NCBI GenBank assembly: GCA_039707655.1
Contig: CM077668.1
Location: 65,985,086 to 66,049,085, forward strand
Direction: 5' to 3'
Source: Elymus sibiricus
Lineage: Eukaryota > Streptophyta > Magnoliopsida > Poales > Poaceae
Length of the DNA stretch: 64,000 nt
The notes below the pieces were generated by a model. It searched no databases. It was not told the DNA's origin and was given only the letters and a program-made list of their open reading frames with translations. Of this stretch, positions 47,324 to 58,695 are shown piece by piece (the first letter of the stretch is position 1; every line of letters starts with the position of its first letter). The translations under genes were made by a program, and so were the position numbers.

Positions 47324-48740
47324 AGGTTTGAGTTGGTGGTGTATTCACATGTCGAACCACCAACCTTCACCAATAAACAAATCCACCCCTATCCCCATGT
47401 TGGATCAACAACTTTCATCAATGAATAAATGCACCTCTACGCGCAAATAAGACCAACAACCTTTACCAATAAACAAATGCACCCTACCCACATGTGGGAC
47501 CAACAAACTTTCAAAACATAAATAAATCTACTTCTACTCATAGGTGGGACCTACCACAAATTAACAACTTCATTACTACTTTTATTTGTGATCAGCACTT
47601 AAAGAAAGAACAAATAACAAATGCAGAAATGCAACTCCAACTCAAAGTAACACTCTTGTTTTTAGTTTCTTCCTAACCAATTTCTTCTGGTTCTATATCA
47701 TAGAAATATGAGAGTGAACAAATTTTAATTCCAAAGCAACAATAGCCATTGTCCTACCCGATCCACGACCTTGTGTCTTGTGTAGTCAACTTACTAATTG
47801 TCTATTCCCATATATTTGAACATTCGAAATGTTGTGTGTTCCAATGATCGCTTAAGATTCTCCAATGCCTCCCGTATAATTTTTCATTGTATTTTTGTTC
47901 TTTTTAATCGTAAAGTAGTAAAGTATGCGCAAAGGCCACACGGCACAATATTTTGATGACTTCATGAGCCATTGAACGATATCCTTGTAATTTGTAATTT
48001 CGTAGCAACGCACGGGCATCATGCTAGTGGAGTATAATGATCATACTCCTATAAATGTGCAATATAACAGTTTCACCATGCAAATAGGATTTGGCATTGG
48101 TAAAGTTGCCATGGATTCCAAGTGCCAAATACTCGCTATCCAAACATTATAATTCGCATTCAAGCTCAATAACAATACATAGAGATATTTGGTATTGGAG
48201 CCAATTGAATGCAGCTCTCCACTGTCTTACGTCTGAACGGAGCCTGAGAGAATTCATTATTTGGCCCTATTTGAAAATGAGCTTCCTTATTTGGCCCTAA
48301 AAAATAAATTTGCCATATTTGCCCCCCTTCTCTAAATTTGTTCCTTCTATGACATCTCCATCCATTTTTTCATCCAACGGCGTTAACTGACACATGAAAA
48401 GACCATTTTACCCTCAATAAATTCTTCCTTGTTGGGCCCTCTATTCGAAATGGTCTTTCACGTGCCACCTAACACTATTGGATAGAAATGTCATATACAG
48501 AACAAAATTTAGATAGAGTTCCAAAGAGAGAAGAAATGTTGTTTTACGGCAAAATAGGGAAGCATATTTTAAAATAAGGAAAAATAAGGAATTCTCTTAG
48601 TATCTATTGGGTCGGGCCCAGTGCCATCTTGTGAGGGTCCATTGCGACGAGTGAACAAAACAACAACCACATGCGAAAACGCCAATCTCTTCCCAATGTC
48701 ATCTTCTAGGTCTTGCTGGAGACTACATTCCCACATCAAC

Positions 48741-50058
48741 ATGTCCTGCGGTGGTGACTCACCGGCGGTCGCGCCTACGTCCCTACCAGACGAAGACGAT
48801 CGCCTCCGTGAGATCCTCTTATGTCTGTGTCCCTGCCGGAAGAACACGGTCTCTTCTAGGAGATCCTTGTCAGCGGTGCATGCGTGCCATGAAGATGCTC
48901 TCGTTCGTCTCCCGCTGCAGTCATCCTCCCCCTCACGTGCCTCACTGGTGGCGCTGGCCTCCCTGCTCGAAGATGAAGATCTCCTCCGGGAGATCCTCCT
49001 CCGCCTCCCACCGCAGCCGTCCTCCCTCCCGCACGCCTCCGTCGTCTGCAAGCACTGGTGAAGCCTCCTCACCGACCCCATGTTCCTTTGCCGCTTCTAT
49101 GCCCACTACCGCGAGTCGCCCCTCCACGGCGTCTTCGAGATTCACAATGGGAGGAACCACTTCGTGTCAATCATGGACCCTCCCAACTGCATCCTCCCTC
49201 AGCGCTTTGACCTGGCATGTCACGGCGGCTTCCCCAAAAGCGTTGTGCTCAATTGCCGCCACGACCGCATTTTCATCAAGTACCGGGGGCGGGAAGAGTT
49301 CGTTGTGTGTGACCCCATCAGCGGTGAGCAGCTCCATGTGTCTATTCCACCAAACTTCAGGAGGATATTCGTCGGTGTGGCGGTGCTCTGCGCTGCCGGT
49401 GACCATGGCCATGTGCATAGCGGCTGCCACTCTAGTCCTTTCAAGGTGGTCTTGGTGTCCACAACAAAAGATAATTTGGCCCTCGGATGTGTTTACTCTT
49501 CCGAGACTAGCATATGGGCCAATCTCATATCAACATCGTCTCCATGTTAGCTTTTTGCTATTTGTTTTGCTGGTACCCTAATTCCTAAGGCCCTTTACTG
49601 ATCGCTTTCTACACTTTAATTTGGAAGAGAAGAGCCTAGCGGTGATTAAGGAGCCTCCTTTGATAAATGATTTCAATAAGAGCAGCTTTCGAATCATCCA
49701 GGCAGAGGATGGTGCTATTGGCTTAGCCATATTGTCTTACCCTCGCTTCCAAATGTGGAAAAGGGACATCAATTGGCATGGTGTTGCAACATGGGTGCTG
49801 CAAAAGACCATTGCAATACATAGCATTCTTGGGCTCCCTCCCCAGATTGAAGGAGGGACAAGAGTGAGACAAACTATAGTGGGATATTCTGAGCATACTG
49901 ATGTAGTTTTCATATTTGTGGGCAGCAGGCTATGCATGGTTCAACTTAAGTCGATGCAATCCAAGAGACTTTATGAAACCATTCCTTTCTCTTGCTACTA
50001 TCCTCTCACGAGTTTCTATGCACCAGCTGATTGCTCATCCATGGCCAATATATTGTAG
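48741..50058 (+). pseudogene. F-box gene copy, unit 5, with duplicated F-box and stops
   Basis: This is the only array member with a gene body. ATG 48741 gives MSCGGDSPAVAPTSLPDEDD, a first F-box half, then a degenerate second F-box-like stretch (about 48890-48960). A full F-box follows (EDEDLLREILLRLPPQPSSL) and ends VCKHW with a TGA at 49059-49061. The frame after it resembles the F-box gene at 61928 throughout: RFDLACHGGFPKSVVLNCRH, VVCDPISGEQLHVSIPP, CHSSPFKVVL and, after further damage near 49546-49620, AILSYPRFQMWKRD and VQLKSMQSKRL to 50058. Stops and frame changes make it a pseudogene. Confidence 0.85.
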
Positions 50059-51566
50059 GCGTGACCTAATCAAGTTATGTTTCGTGCATAGTTGCTCAAA
50101 CATCTTTGTTGCGCTTCTTATGTCATTGGCAACGTAAGTTTAATAGCAATTTTTCCACTACTAGATAATTAAACATAAACTTAATAGTCGTATTGTGTTT
50201 TGTGTTATCATTCAATGTAGCTATCTTCATTCTTGAGCGATCCAAATCAAGTGTCAAATGAGTACAAATGTAAAATAAAATGTCAGTGAGTAACTTAGTT
50301 GGGCATGTTTGGACTCTCGGAGCTAGTTATGTTTTGTACTCAGTCATATCATTTGTTTTAATCTTGCTATATTTCTAAACTCCATAATACTAACTTTCCT
50401 TGAATCCAATAATTCTCTTTGTTAGTTTATGAACACCCTCTGCAAGTGACAAGTACATCTGTAGCACACGAGAAATAATTGCATTTCTTGTGTCTCTAAT
50501 TAGGCTCCATTTATTTCAAACTGAATACCCAAGATCACTTGGTTGCTAGTTTACTAGCTTGGAGATGTTTATATGTTGTCTCCTTGACATGGTGAGGGAT
50601 GAGTTTACATCAGAAAGACCTAGAAATTAGTTTTAATGAGCTAAATTCTTCATCATGAGTAATGAGGTAGCTACGTATACTATTGTCAGGAATATCTTTT
50701 GCATTTTACGATAGATATGATGTTGTTTACTATTGCTAGTATCTTGCTAAGTTATATCGCCTTCTCGTTCCTATAAAAAGTCAGTTAAAAAATCTATGGA
50801 AAGTGAGTCGTTTTGCTGAAGTTAGCTCATTTATGTCAGTGTTTCCTTCTCTTGTCCATTTGTCTTCTCATTGGAATTTTTGTTAATTGTCTGACTTCTT
50901 ATGCATCCAAGCACAACCATTAAGGGTAGATCTAATGGAGAAAATGATGCATGAATACATAGGATGATTGTCAGGATTGATGTGCTAATTTGCTGAAATG
51001 ATTCAACAGGCAAGGTCTTCTGAATATAGCTTGTGAGATTTTGATTGTTTCAATTTTTTCTGTGGGAAACATTCGGTTGCACACATGAGTAGCATGTATT
51101 CACAAACTACGGTCCATTTGGCTATAGCGGCTTACGTAAATGATATCCAAATGGTGAATATTGTGTTTGTGTTGAAATCAGCCTGTGTTTGTATGCCTAT
51201 CTGGACATGCCTAGAGTTCTCTCTTCCTTTAGCCATTTCATAATCTAAAACCTGAAACCATTAGATTGGCCCCTGTCATTTTGGCTTGGACTTAGGCAGA
51301 CTGAGCTCCGCTTAATAGTCAATTTTCTTATTAGTTTATTGCAAATATCAAGCATTTAACTCTCCCACTCTAAAAAAATTAGTGTCAAAAGGCTTTAAGG
51401 ATTTATTCTTTTGTCACCAGTATTGCTAGGAGATTTATCTAGGAGTATGATCTGTTATAGTGCTCTTTATGTTGTTGAATTAATGATGAATTTGTTCCTC
51501 TAGGTGAAGGAATGGCTGCCGCAGTTTTCACCGAGTTTGTTCCATTGCATCCATGTGGTAGGCACT
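50059..51566. other. 3' flank of the F-box pseudogene
   Basis: AT-rich with no gene. Several phrases match the 3' flank of the intact F-box gene, such as GCAAGTGACAAGTACATCT (near 50440) against GCAAGTGACAAGCACATCT (63600), GGCTCCATTTATTT (50503, 63658), and ATGAGGTAGCTA (50663, 63808). The two F-box copies therefore derive from a duplication that included at least 0.7 kb downstream. Confidence 0.7.
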
Positions 51567-51680
51567 CACTACTGGAATCTACGCCTTTGCCGAGTGCCCA
51601 AAAAACTCGGTAAAGGTCGTTTTAAACTCGGTAAAGACTTTGCCGAGTTTTGTACACTGCAAAGAGTACTCGGCGTACAC

Positions 51681-53213
51681 TGATACGTCTCCATCGTATC
51701 TATAATTTTTGATTGTTTCATGCCAATATCCTACAATTTCCACATACTTTTGGCAACATTTTATATGATTTTTTGGACTAACATATTGATCCAGTGCCCA
51801 GTGCCAGTTCCTATTTGTTGCATGTTTTTTGTTTCGTAGAAAATCCATATCAAACGAAGTCCAAACGCGATAAAAATTTACGAAGATTTATTTTGGAATA
51901 TATGTGATTTTTGGGAAAAAGAATCAACGCGAGACGATGCCCGAGGAGACGGCAAGCCTGGAGGGCGAGGGCCCCCCTGGGCGCGCCTAGGGGGCTTGTG
52001 GCTCCCCTGTAGGTCGGTTGAGGGTGTCCTTCTGCCGCAAGGAAGCTAATATCCAGATAAAAATCCCCTCAAAATTTCAGCCCAATTGGAGTTACGGATC
52101 TCTGAAAATTTAAGAAACGGTTTTCGGCCAGAAAATAGGAAGGCGAATGAGAAGAGAACAGAGAGAGAGATCCAATCTCGGAGGGGCTCCTGCCCTCCGG
52201 GAGCCATGGCGGCCATGGACCAGAGGGAAAACTCTCCTCCCATCTAGGGGGAGGCCAAGGAAGAAGAAGAAGAAGGAGGGGGGCTCTCTCCCCCTCTCTC
52301 CCGGTGGCGCCGGAACGCCGCCGGGGCAATCATCGTGATGGCGATCTACACCAACAACTTCGCCGCCATCAACACCAACTCTCTCCCCCTCTATGCAGCG
52401 GTGTAACACCTCTTCTCCATACTGTAATCTCTACTTAAACATGGTGCTTAACGCTATATATTATTATCCAATGATATGTGGCAATCCTATGATGTTTGAG
52501 TAGATTCGTTTTGTCCTATGGGTTGATTGATGATCGTGATTGGTTTGAGTTGTATGTTTTATTTTGGTGCTATCCTATGGTGCCCTCCGTGTCGCGCAAG
52601 CATGAGGGATTCCCGCTGTAGAGTTTGCAATACGTTCATAATTCTCTTATAGTGGGCGGCTAGAGTGACAGAAGCTTACACCCGAGTAAGGGGGTTGTTG
52701 CGTATGGGAGTAAAGAGGACTTGTTACTTAATGCTATGGTTGGGTTTTACCTTAATGATCTTTGGTAGTTGCGGATGCTTGCTAGAGTTCCAATCATAAG
52801 TGCATATGATCCAAGTACGGAAAGTATGTTAGCTCATGCCTCTCCCTCATATAAAATTGCAATAATGATTACCGGTCTAGTTATCGATTGCCTAGGGACA
52901 AATCTTTCTCTTGTGTTACAAAAGCTTTCTACTAAACAATTAACTTTTATTATCTTGCAAATTACTCGTAGTTTTATTCTCGCAAAGTACTCCTAGTTTT
53001 ATTCTTGCAAAGTAGTTCTAGCATTAGACCTACAAAGTACTTCTAGTTTCATACTTGTTCTAGGTAAAGCAAACGTTAAGTGTGCGTAGAGTTGTATCGG
53101 TGGTCGATAGAACTTGAAGGGAATATTGATTCTACCTTTAGCTCCTCATTGGGTTCGACACTCTTATTTATCGAGAAAGGCTACAAACGATCCCCTATAC
53201 TTGTGGGTTATCA
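51681..53213 (+). mobile_element. Gypsy solo LTR, 1,533 bp
   Basis: Ends TGATACGTCTCC and GTGGGTTATCA are flanked by TACAC on both sides (51676-51680, 53214-53218). There is no interior, so this is a recombination product. It shares its first bases with the split gypsy LTR (on the opposite strand) but the body differs, so it is a related family. It contains GC-rich sequence (52150-52330) and TCTCCCCCTCTATGCAGCGG, phrases common in Triticeae LTRs. Confidence 0.9.
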
Positions 53214-53364
53214 TACACCCTGCAGGCAAACAGAAATTTGCCGAGTTGCAAAGAGGGGTACTCGGCAAAATAAAGTGGTTGACAGCCACCCGACGGAAAC
53301 GGCGCAGTAGGCACTCGGCAAAGGGACAAGGCTTTACCGAGCGCATGCACTCGGCAAAATTATT

Positions 53365-53848
53365 TAGCTGAATAAAAAAAAATGACGATGACTGTTGCTG
53401 CGCGGCCGCCCGGAACTCGTCACACCACACCACCGCGTTCAAGCCGCCGAACGGCGCCTCGCTATGACGCCTTGCTGATGCTGCTGCGTGCGCTCGCTGC
53501 TGGTCACTACTTGCCGGTTCCCGCGCAGGAGCACGAGGACGACGGCACACGAGGTGAGGCTCCAGTGCGAGGTGGACGGCGGCACACGCGCGGGAGCTAC
53601 AGCAGGAGGTGGCTGGGTGTCCCGTGAGGTGGACGACTGTGCACGTGCGGGGGCTGCAGCAGGAGGTGGCTGGGTGTCCCGCAAGGTGGACGACGGAGCT
53701 GAAGCCGAGAAGGAGCGGGCGGCTGCGGACGGTTCCCTCCGCGACAGCCTCGGACTAGCAGGAGCGGGTGGCGCCGGACGGTGGCCGCGTGCGCGCCCTC
53801 GTATGTGCGTCAGGGAACTCAAATCGATCCCAACACTGGTTTTCCTCG
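53365..53848 (+). other. GC-rich exon-like segment inside CACTA
   Basis: The GC-rich block resembles CACTA leader exons elsewhere in the window. It contains a direct repeat of GGAGGTGGCTGGGTGTCCCG (about 53603 and 53662). ORFs are open on both strands and are probably compositional. Confidence 0.4.
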
Positions 53849-53856
53849 ACTCCAAT

Positions 53857-54244
53857 TCACCCTAGGCGTTCGGTTATTTTGGTTATTTCGGTTCGGGTAG
53901 TTCGGTTTATGGGTAATTCGGATACCCAAGAAAACCGAAATATTTGGAGCACACATCAGCTTTTTGTATGAATAATTTGGTTAGTATGGGTAATTCAGGT
54001 AGTATGGGTAATTTAGTTAGTATGGGTAACATGACAGTGTAATAATAGCATGAATAATTTGGTTAGTATGAATAGTTCAGGTAGTATGGGTATTTCTGGT
54101 TTTCCAGACTGGAATCCGAACCCTAACCCGAAAACCGAATAGCTAGGAAATGAGAACCGAACCCTAACCCGATACCCGAATTACCCGACAATTCGGGTAA
54201 TTCGTTCGGGTAACGGGTTAGGGTACCCCAAACGCCTAGGGTGA
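53857..54244. mobile_element. hAT-like MITE, 388 bp
   Basis: Perfect 14-bp inverted termini TCACCCTAGGCGTT and AACGCCTAGGGTGA are flanked by an 8-bp duplication ACTCCAAT (53849-53856, 54245-54252). The interior is a set of TTCGGTT/GGGTAATTCGG and TTAGTATGGGTAATT repeats with no ORF. An 8-bp duplication points to the hAT superfamily. Confidence 0.85.
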
Positions 54245-54252
54245 ACTCCAAT

Positions 54253-56280
54253 CGATCCTGCAAAGAGAAAATGAGAGAGTTGTGGATTAGTTCGTGAGTT
54301 GAGGAGATAAGGGAGAGAGACAAGACACAGGAGCACCAATCAGAACGTGCCATGTCATCGATCCATGGCATCAAGCATTGGCTAATCAGAAGCATGCAGC
54401 TGATTGTGTGTTTCTTTGCACATTTTCAAAAAATATGAAGAAAATAAATAAAGTTTCAAAAAACCAAATCCTTTTACACTAAGTCCTTTTATGTGTAGTA
54501 GTTGCCACCAAAATTTGTAAACTTGCAATAGCACAATTTTTGGACTTCATTTGCATTTAAAAAAATAAAAAAAACATGGACTCACGAACACAAATAAGAT
54601 TTTTCAACACAATTTTGCCAACTTTTTTCTGAACTTGAAGTGCAAATTTGAATTATAACCGTTTAATGCCTAGAAATTCATTTAATGGCTTAAATATAGC
54701 AAATAGACCCCAAAAGCTGTCAAACTTTTACACGCATCATGTAATGGTGTATTTTGAGTGCTGAAAAAATTTCGCCACATTATCATAAACTATGCAATGA
54801 ATATGGCCATCGCCTTAGTCATTTGACTTCAAAGTTCATACTTGATAGCCCGTTTTGTGAAGGGTTTTTTAAAAATATTGTTATATTGCAAGTTTGGTAT
54901 TTTTCCTCACAAATAGTACACATAAAAAGACTCCATGCGAAAGGATTGCATTTTTTTAACTTTTATTCATTTTCTTTCATTTTTTTCCAAAACGGGGTCA
55001 AAATGGCCGGCATGGCTGTTCATAGCAAGGGGTTGAATCTCTCAAAACTCTAAGTGGTTCTTCCATATAATGAGTACTTGTGTATCTAAAAATATTTTTC
55101 CAATTTTTGGGACATAGCTATCACACACTTGCAGTTCAATTTTGAATTACTTTCGGGAAATCAGCATAAAGTTATTTAAATGTGCGACAGTAGCTAGAGA
55201 CATAGAAAATCTATAAAGCTTGGGAATTGTCCATCAAATATGGTCTACTTTGTGTGAAAATTGGAGTGATTCCGTTTTGCACCAAGGTTTTTGTACTTGC
55301 CTCACAAAAAATACCTATGTTTACACTTAGAAAATAGAAAATGATTTTTTTAATAAAAAGTTGGAAACTCTATTTGGCAACATTGTTTGTAATGGAAATA
55401 TGCACCTATATGCCCAAGTTCACCACATTATCATAAACTATGTAATGAATATGGTCATCACCTTAGTTATTTAGCTTGAAAGTCATGAATGTTCATACTT
55501 GATAGCCCATTTTGAGAAGGATTTAAAAAAAAATTGTTATGCTGCAAGTTTGTTATTTTTCCTCGCAAATAGTACACATAAAAGGAGTCCGTGCGAAAGG
55601 ATTGCATTTTTTGAACTTTATTCCTTTTCTTTCATTTATTCCAAAACGGGGTCAAAATGGTCGGCATGACTATTCATAGCAAGGAGTTGAATCTTTCAAA
55701 ACTATAAGTGGTTCTTCCATATAATGACTACTTGTGTACCTAAAAATGTTTGTTGCTAATTTTTAGGACAAAGCTATCACACACTTGTAGTTCAAATTTG
55801 AATTATTTTTGAGAAATCAGCATAAAGTCATTTAAATGTGCGAAAGTAGCTAGATATCTAAAAAATCTATAAAACTTGGGAATTGTCCATAAAATATGGT
55901 CTACTTTCTGTGAAAATTGGAGTGGTTCCATTTTGCACCCTGGTTTTTGTACTTGCTTCACAAAATATACCCATTTTTATACTTAGAAAATAGAAAATTA
56001 TTTCTTTGTATAAAAAAGTTGGAAACTCTATTTGGCAACATTGTTTGTAATGGCAAGGTGCACCTATATGCCCAAGTTCACCATATTATCATAAACTATG
56101 CAATGAATATGGTCATCACATTGGTCATTTGAGACCAAATTTTTACATGGAAAAAGTGTAATTAATATGGCCTCAAATGAAAAAGTTCTCAACATAAAAA
56201 TTATCGGTCTCGTCAAAATGAACAACTTTGATTTTCGGACCATCTTCATCCAAGGTCGTATGAAACCTCTACATCCATAA
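54253..56280. repeat. Tandem repeat (about 650-660 bp units) in CACTA interior
   Basis: The phrase TATCATAAACTATGCAATGA recurs near 54781, 55431 and 56090. Surrounding text, such as ATACTTGATAGCCCRTTTTG and TAGTACACATAAAA, repeats at the same spacing, giving two full copies and a partial third. There is no coding sequence. Confidence 0.8.
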
Positions 56281-56559
56281 CCATGCAGTGTAGCGAAGAC
56301 CCCCTTTTGCCGAGTGTGACACTCGACAAAGACCCCCTTTTACCGAGTGTAGCACTCAGCAAAGCCCTGTTTGCCGAGTTTTATTATTTTACCAAGCGTT
56401 TTGTCCACGACACTCGGCAAAGTACCTGTTTGCCGAGTTTCACTTTATTGCCGAGTACTTTTTTGGTTGGTACTCGGCAAAGATACTATTGCCGAGTGCC
56501 CGACATATTGCACTCGGCAAAGAGTCTAACACTCGGCAAAGAGGAAAATTCCAGTAGTG

Positions 56560-57215
56560 ACTATTAATATGTTATGTGGGAAAAAAACATGTTAGTCTAG
56601 CCAAGTTTCTGCTGTAGCAAGATGCTTCTGAATACCTAATCCAGAGAATTTCATCTTACCCTAGTATTATTTCAAGTTAGATTTCATCCCTATCTTGATT
56701 TCTTTATATGCTTGTGCTTGCAAGCTCCTCTCTTCGGCAATGTGTGTTTCAGGCCCAAGTATCACCTAAACTTATATGTTTGTCAGTTTGTGTATTCTTC
56801 TCGGCTGTGGTATCAAAAGCATGTCATTACAGTCGATGTATTGTGCAGTGATGAGAGTTTCAGCCATAAGCATCACCTATACTTGTATTTTTGTGTATTC
56901 TTTTCAGCTGTGGTTTGAAAAGTATATTATCATCACTGTCGATCTAAAGTGGCCACGATCCACTTATGCTCCTTTTATCCTCGAGATTAATAGCAGGAAA
57001 TTGCTGCAGACAAGTATGGGCCTGCCTACTTGAAAGAACTGAATGCAAGGAAATTGCTGTAGAAATGTTAACAAAGCGGCATGCTGGGTGTGCAAAGTCC
57101 ACATGTTCAGTCATTTTAGCAGAGAGATAATTTGGTTTTTCATGGAAGAACATTAGATCCATGAAAGTTTCAGCCACGAGTATCGCATTTACTCGCATGT
57201 TTATATTGACAGAAA
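56560..57215. other. F-box locus flank between CACTA and LINE
   Basis: No gene is present. A stretch of about 110 bp containing GTGTTTCAGGCCCAAGTATCACCT is locally repeated (56745 and 56857) with decay; a third weaker copy is near 57165. Confidence 0.5.
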
Positions 57216-57229
57216 AATATAGTTCAGTT

Positions 57230-58681
57230 TTTTTTTTTTTGAGGGGAAAACCTGCTGCCATCATATCAACTAGAAGTCTAGAACCAACAGTCTCATCCGC
57301 GATTACATCACTAATACAAACAGGAGGAAAAGTAAACCAAGTCTTACATATTTTATTAAGGCAGCCTTCCCTAGCTAGACTATGCGCAGCTCTGTTTGCA
57401 GAGCGTCTAGTCCACACCACTCGGACATCCTCCATCGATGAAAGGAGTTCCTTGATCTCTTTGATGAGGGGTCCCAGCCTGGACCTGTTCAGCTCTTGGC
57501 GCGTCAACTCTTGCATGACGCCTTTGTTGTCCGTCTCCAAGATCATCTGGCGTGCTCCCATCTCCACCGCTAGCTGAACACCACGCCGACAGGCAAGCAG
57601 CTCAGCATGATCAGAGTCAGAAACTGAAGGGAAAAAATGAGATGCTCCTCCCAAGAACACTCCATGGTGATCGCAAACAACCACTCCTCCGCTGACCCAT
57701 CCGTCTTTGACGTGGCTCCATCAGTATTGACCTTCAGCCAACCTTGGTCAGGAGGGCGCCACGACTCCGGTGGCCTTCCTCCCTGTGTGGATGCTGGTGA
57801 AGCGTGAGCCTCGTCCCACTCGTCCAGCAGCCTCCATACACGCTCGACCAGAGATCGCGCATCTTCAATGGACTTCCCATCTCTTGTATCATTTCAAGCA
57901 AGCCACATGTGATATAGTAGCATGATCATGACTGCTTTATCGCTTTCCATGGCCTTACCAAACCAGTCCAGAATCCACATCTTGAGATCCCGCTGCGAAG
58001 CCCCAATCGCTGGTGGGCTGAAAAAATCGTCACCTCTTGCTTCATTTACCAGAGCCCAGCAGTGCCTGGCGTACGGGCAGACCCAGAAGCGATGCAAAAC
58101 TGTCTCCTCCCTCTCACAAACTGGGCATGCAACCCCTGACTTGATGTTTCTCCGTTGTAATTCCGAACCCACTGCTAAGCCATTTTGGACAAGTCTCCAA
58201 ACATGGATCTTAGCTTTAGCTGGAACGTTAGTGTCCCATAGTTCGAGCCACCCATTGTGTTCAGCCACCGACGAAGAAGATTAAGGTTTGCCAACCTCCA
58301 GATGCTTCATGTCCATGCAAAAATGCTATGCAGATCGGACTGAAAAAACCCCATTCTTGGTGTAATTCCAAGCATAAAAGTCCTCTCTGTTCGCACCTCC
58401 AATCGGGATCCGCATGATATCCTCAACATCCCCAGGTAGTAGCACTCTCTTGAGCTTCGTCACATCCCACTCCTTGCCCGAGTAGTTCATCAAATCTGCT
58501 ACCTTAGTGATGTTACTTCTGTCCAAAGCTCCCATTGGTTTCAGCAAACCTTGCCTCGGGATCCAGTTATCAGTCCAATCATTGATATTCTTTCCATTCC
58601 TTATGCGCCAAATAAGACCAGCTTGAAGAAGGTCTCTGCCCAACAAAATACTCTGCCATGTATAGGACGCACTCTTGGGAC
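57230..58681 (-). mobile_element. 5'-truncated LINE (non-LTR retrotransposon)
   Basis: A poly-T run at 57230 is the poly-A tail on the minus strand. The insertion is flanked by a perfect 14-bp duplication AATATAGTTCAGTT (57216-57229 and 58682-58695). Only the end of ORF2 is present: zinc-binding and RNase H domains, with no reverse transcriptase core. This is the expected product of interrupted target-primed reverse transcription. Confidence 0.93.
57240..58670 (-). pseudogene. LINE ORF2 C-terminal part (zf-RVT and RNase H), broken
   Basis: On the minus strand the sequence reads WRIRNGKNINDWTDNWIPRQ and then the reverse-transcriptase zinc-binding region LWDTNVPAKAKIHVWRLVQN with CPVCEREETVLHRFWVCPYA. 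The RNase H-like domain follows: GWLKVNTDG, FLGGASHFF, HAELLACRRGVQLAVEMGA, LETDNKGVM and RSANRAAHSLAREG. Stops at 58326-58328 and at 57894 (TGA directly after YHMWLA), plus a frame change near 57700, break the reading. The frame continues into the poly-A tail as FPLKKKK without a stop, so little or no 3' UTR is present. Confidence 0.85.
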
Positions 58682-58695
58682 AATATAGTTCAGTT

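Larger units (their letters stand above)
43165..48740 (+). repeat. F-box 5' tandem array, units 2-5
   Basis: The array of about 1.5-kb units resumes after the solo LTR. TCTTACATCCAAA or ACGTCTGAACGG landmarks lie near 43970, 45160, 46685 and 48220. F-box starts lie at 43389, 45677, 47198 and 48741, always about 520 bp after a landmark. The block starting at 43970 lost its F-box start by an internal deletion near 44433. Each unit also carries repeated CCACATGTGGGACCAACAAC-type phrases and a longer AT-rich spacer containing ATTTTGATGACTTC. Confidence 0.88.
51567..56559. mobile_element. Non-autonomous CACTA transposon, 4.99 kb
   Basis: Ends are CACTACTGGAATCTACGCC (51567) and AAAATTCCAGTAGTG (56559), flanked by ACT on both sides (51564-51566, 56560-56562). 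Subterminal regions carry TTTGCCGAGT and ACTCGGCAAAG repeats (51587-51675, 53232-53360 and 56300-56540). No transposase is present. The interior holds a solo LTR, a GC-rich segment, a hAT-like MITE and an AT-rich tandem repeat. Confidence 0.93.

Noticed and set aside
56944..57239. C-terminal extension of the LINE RNase H ORF beyond the poly-A
   Set aside because: Sequence after the poly-A belongs to the target site; the 14-bp duplication fixes the border, so the extra residues are chance read-through.
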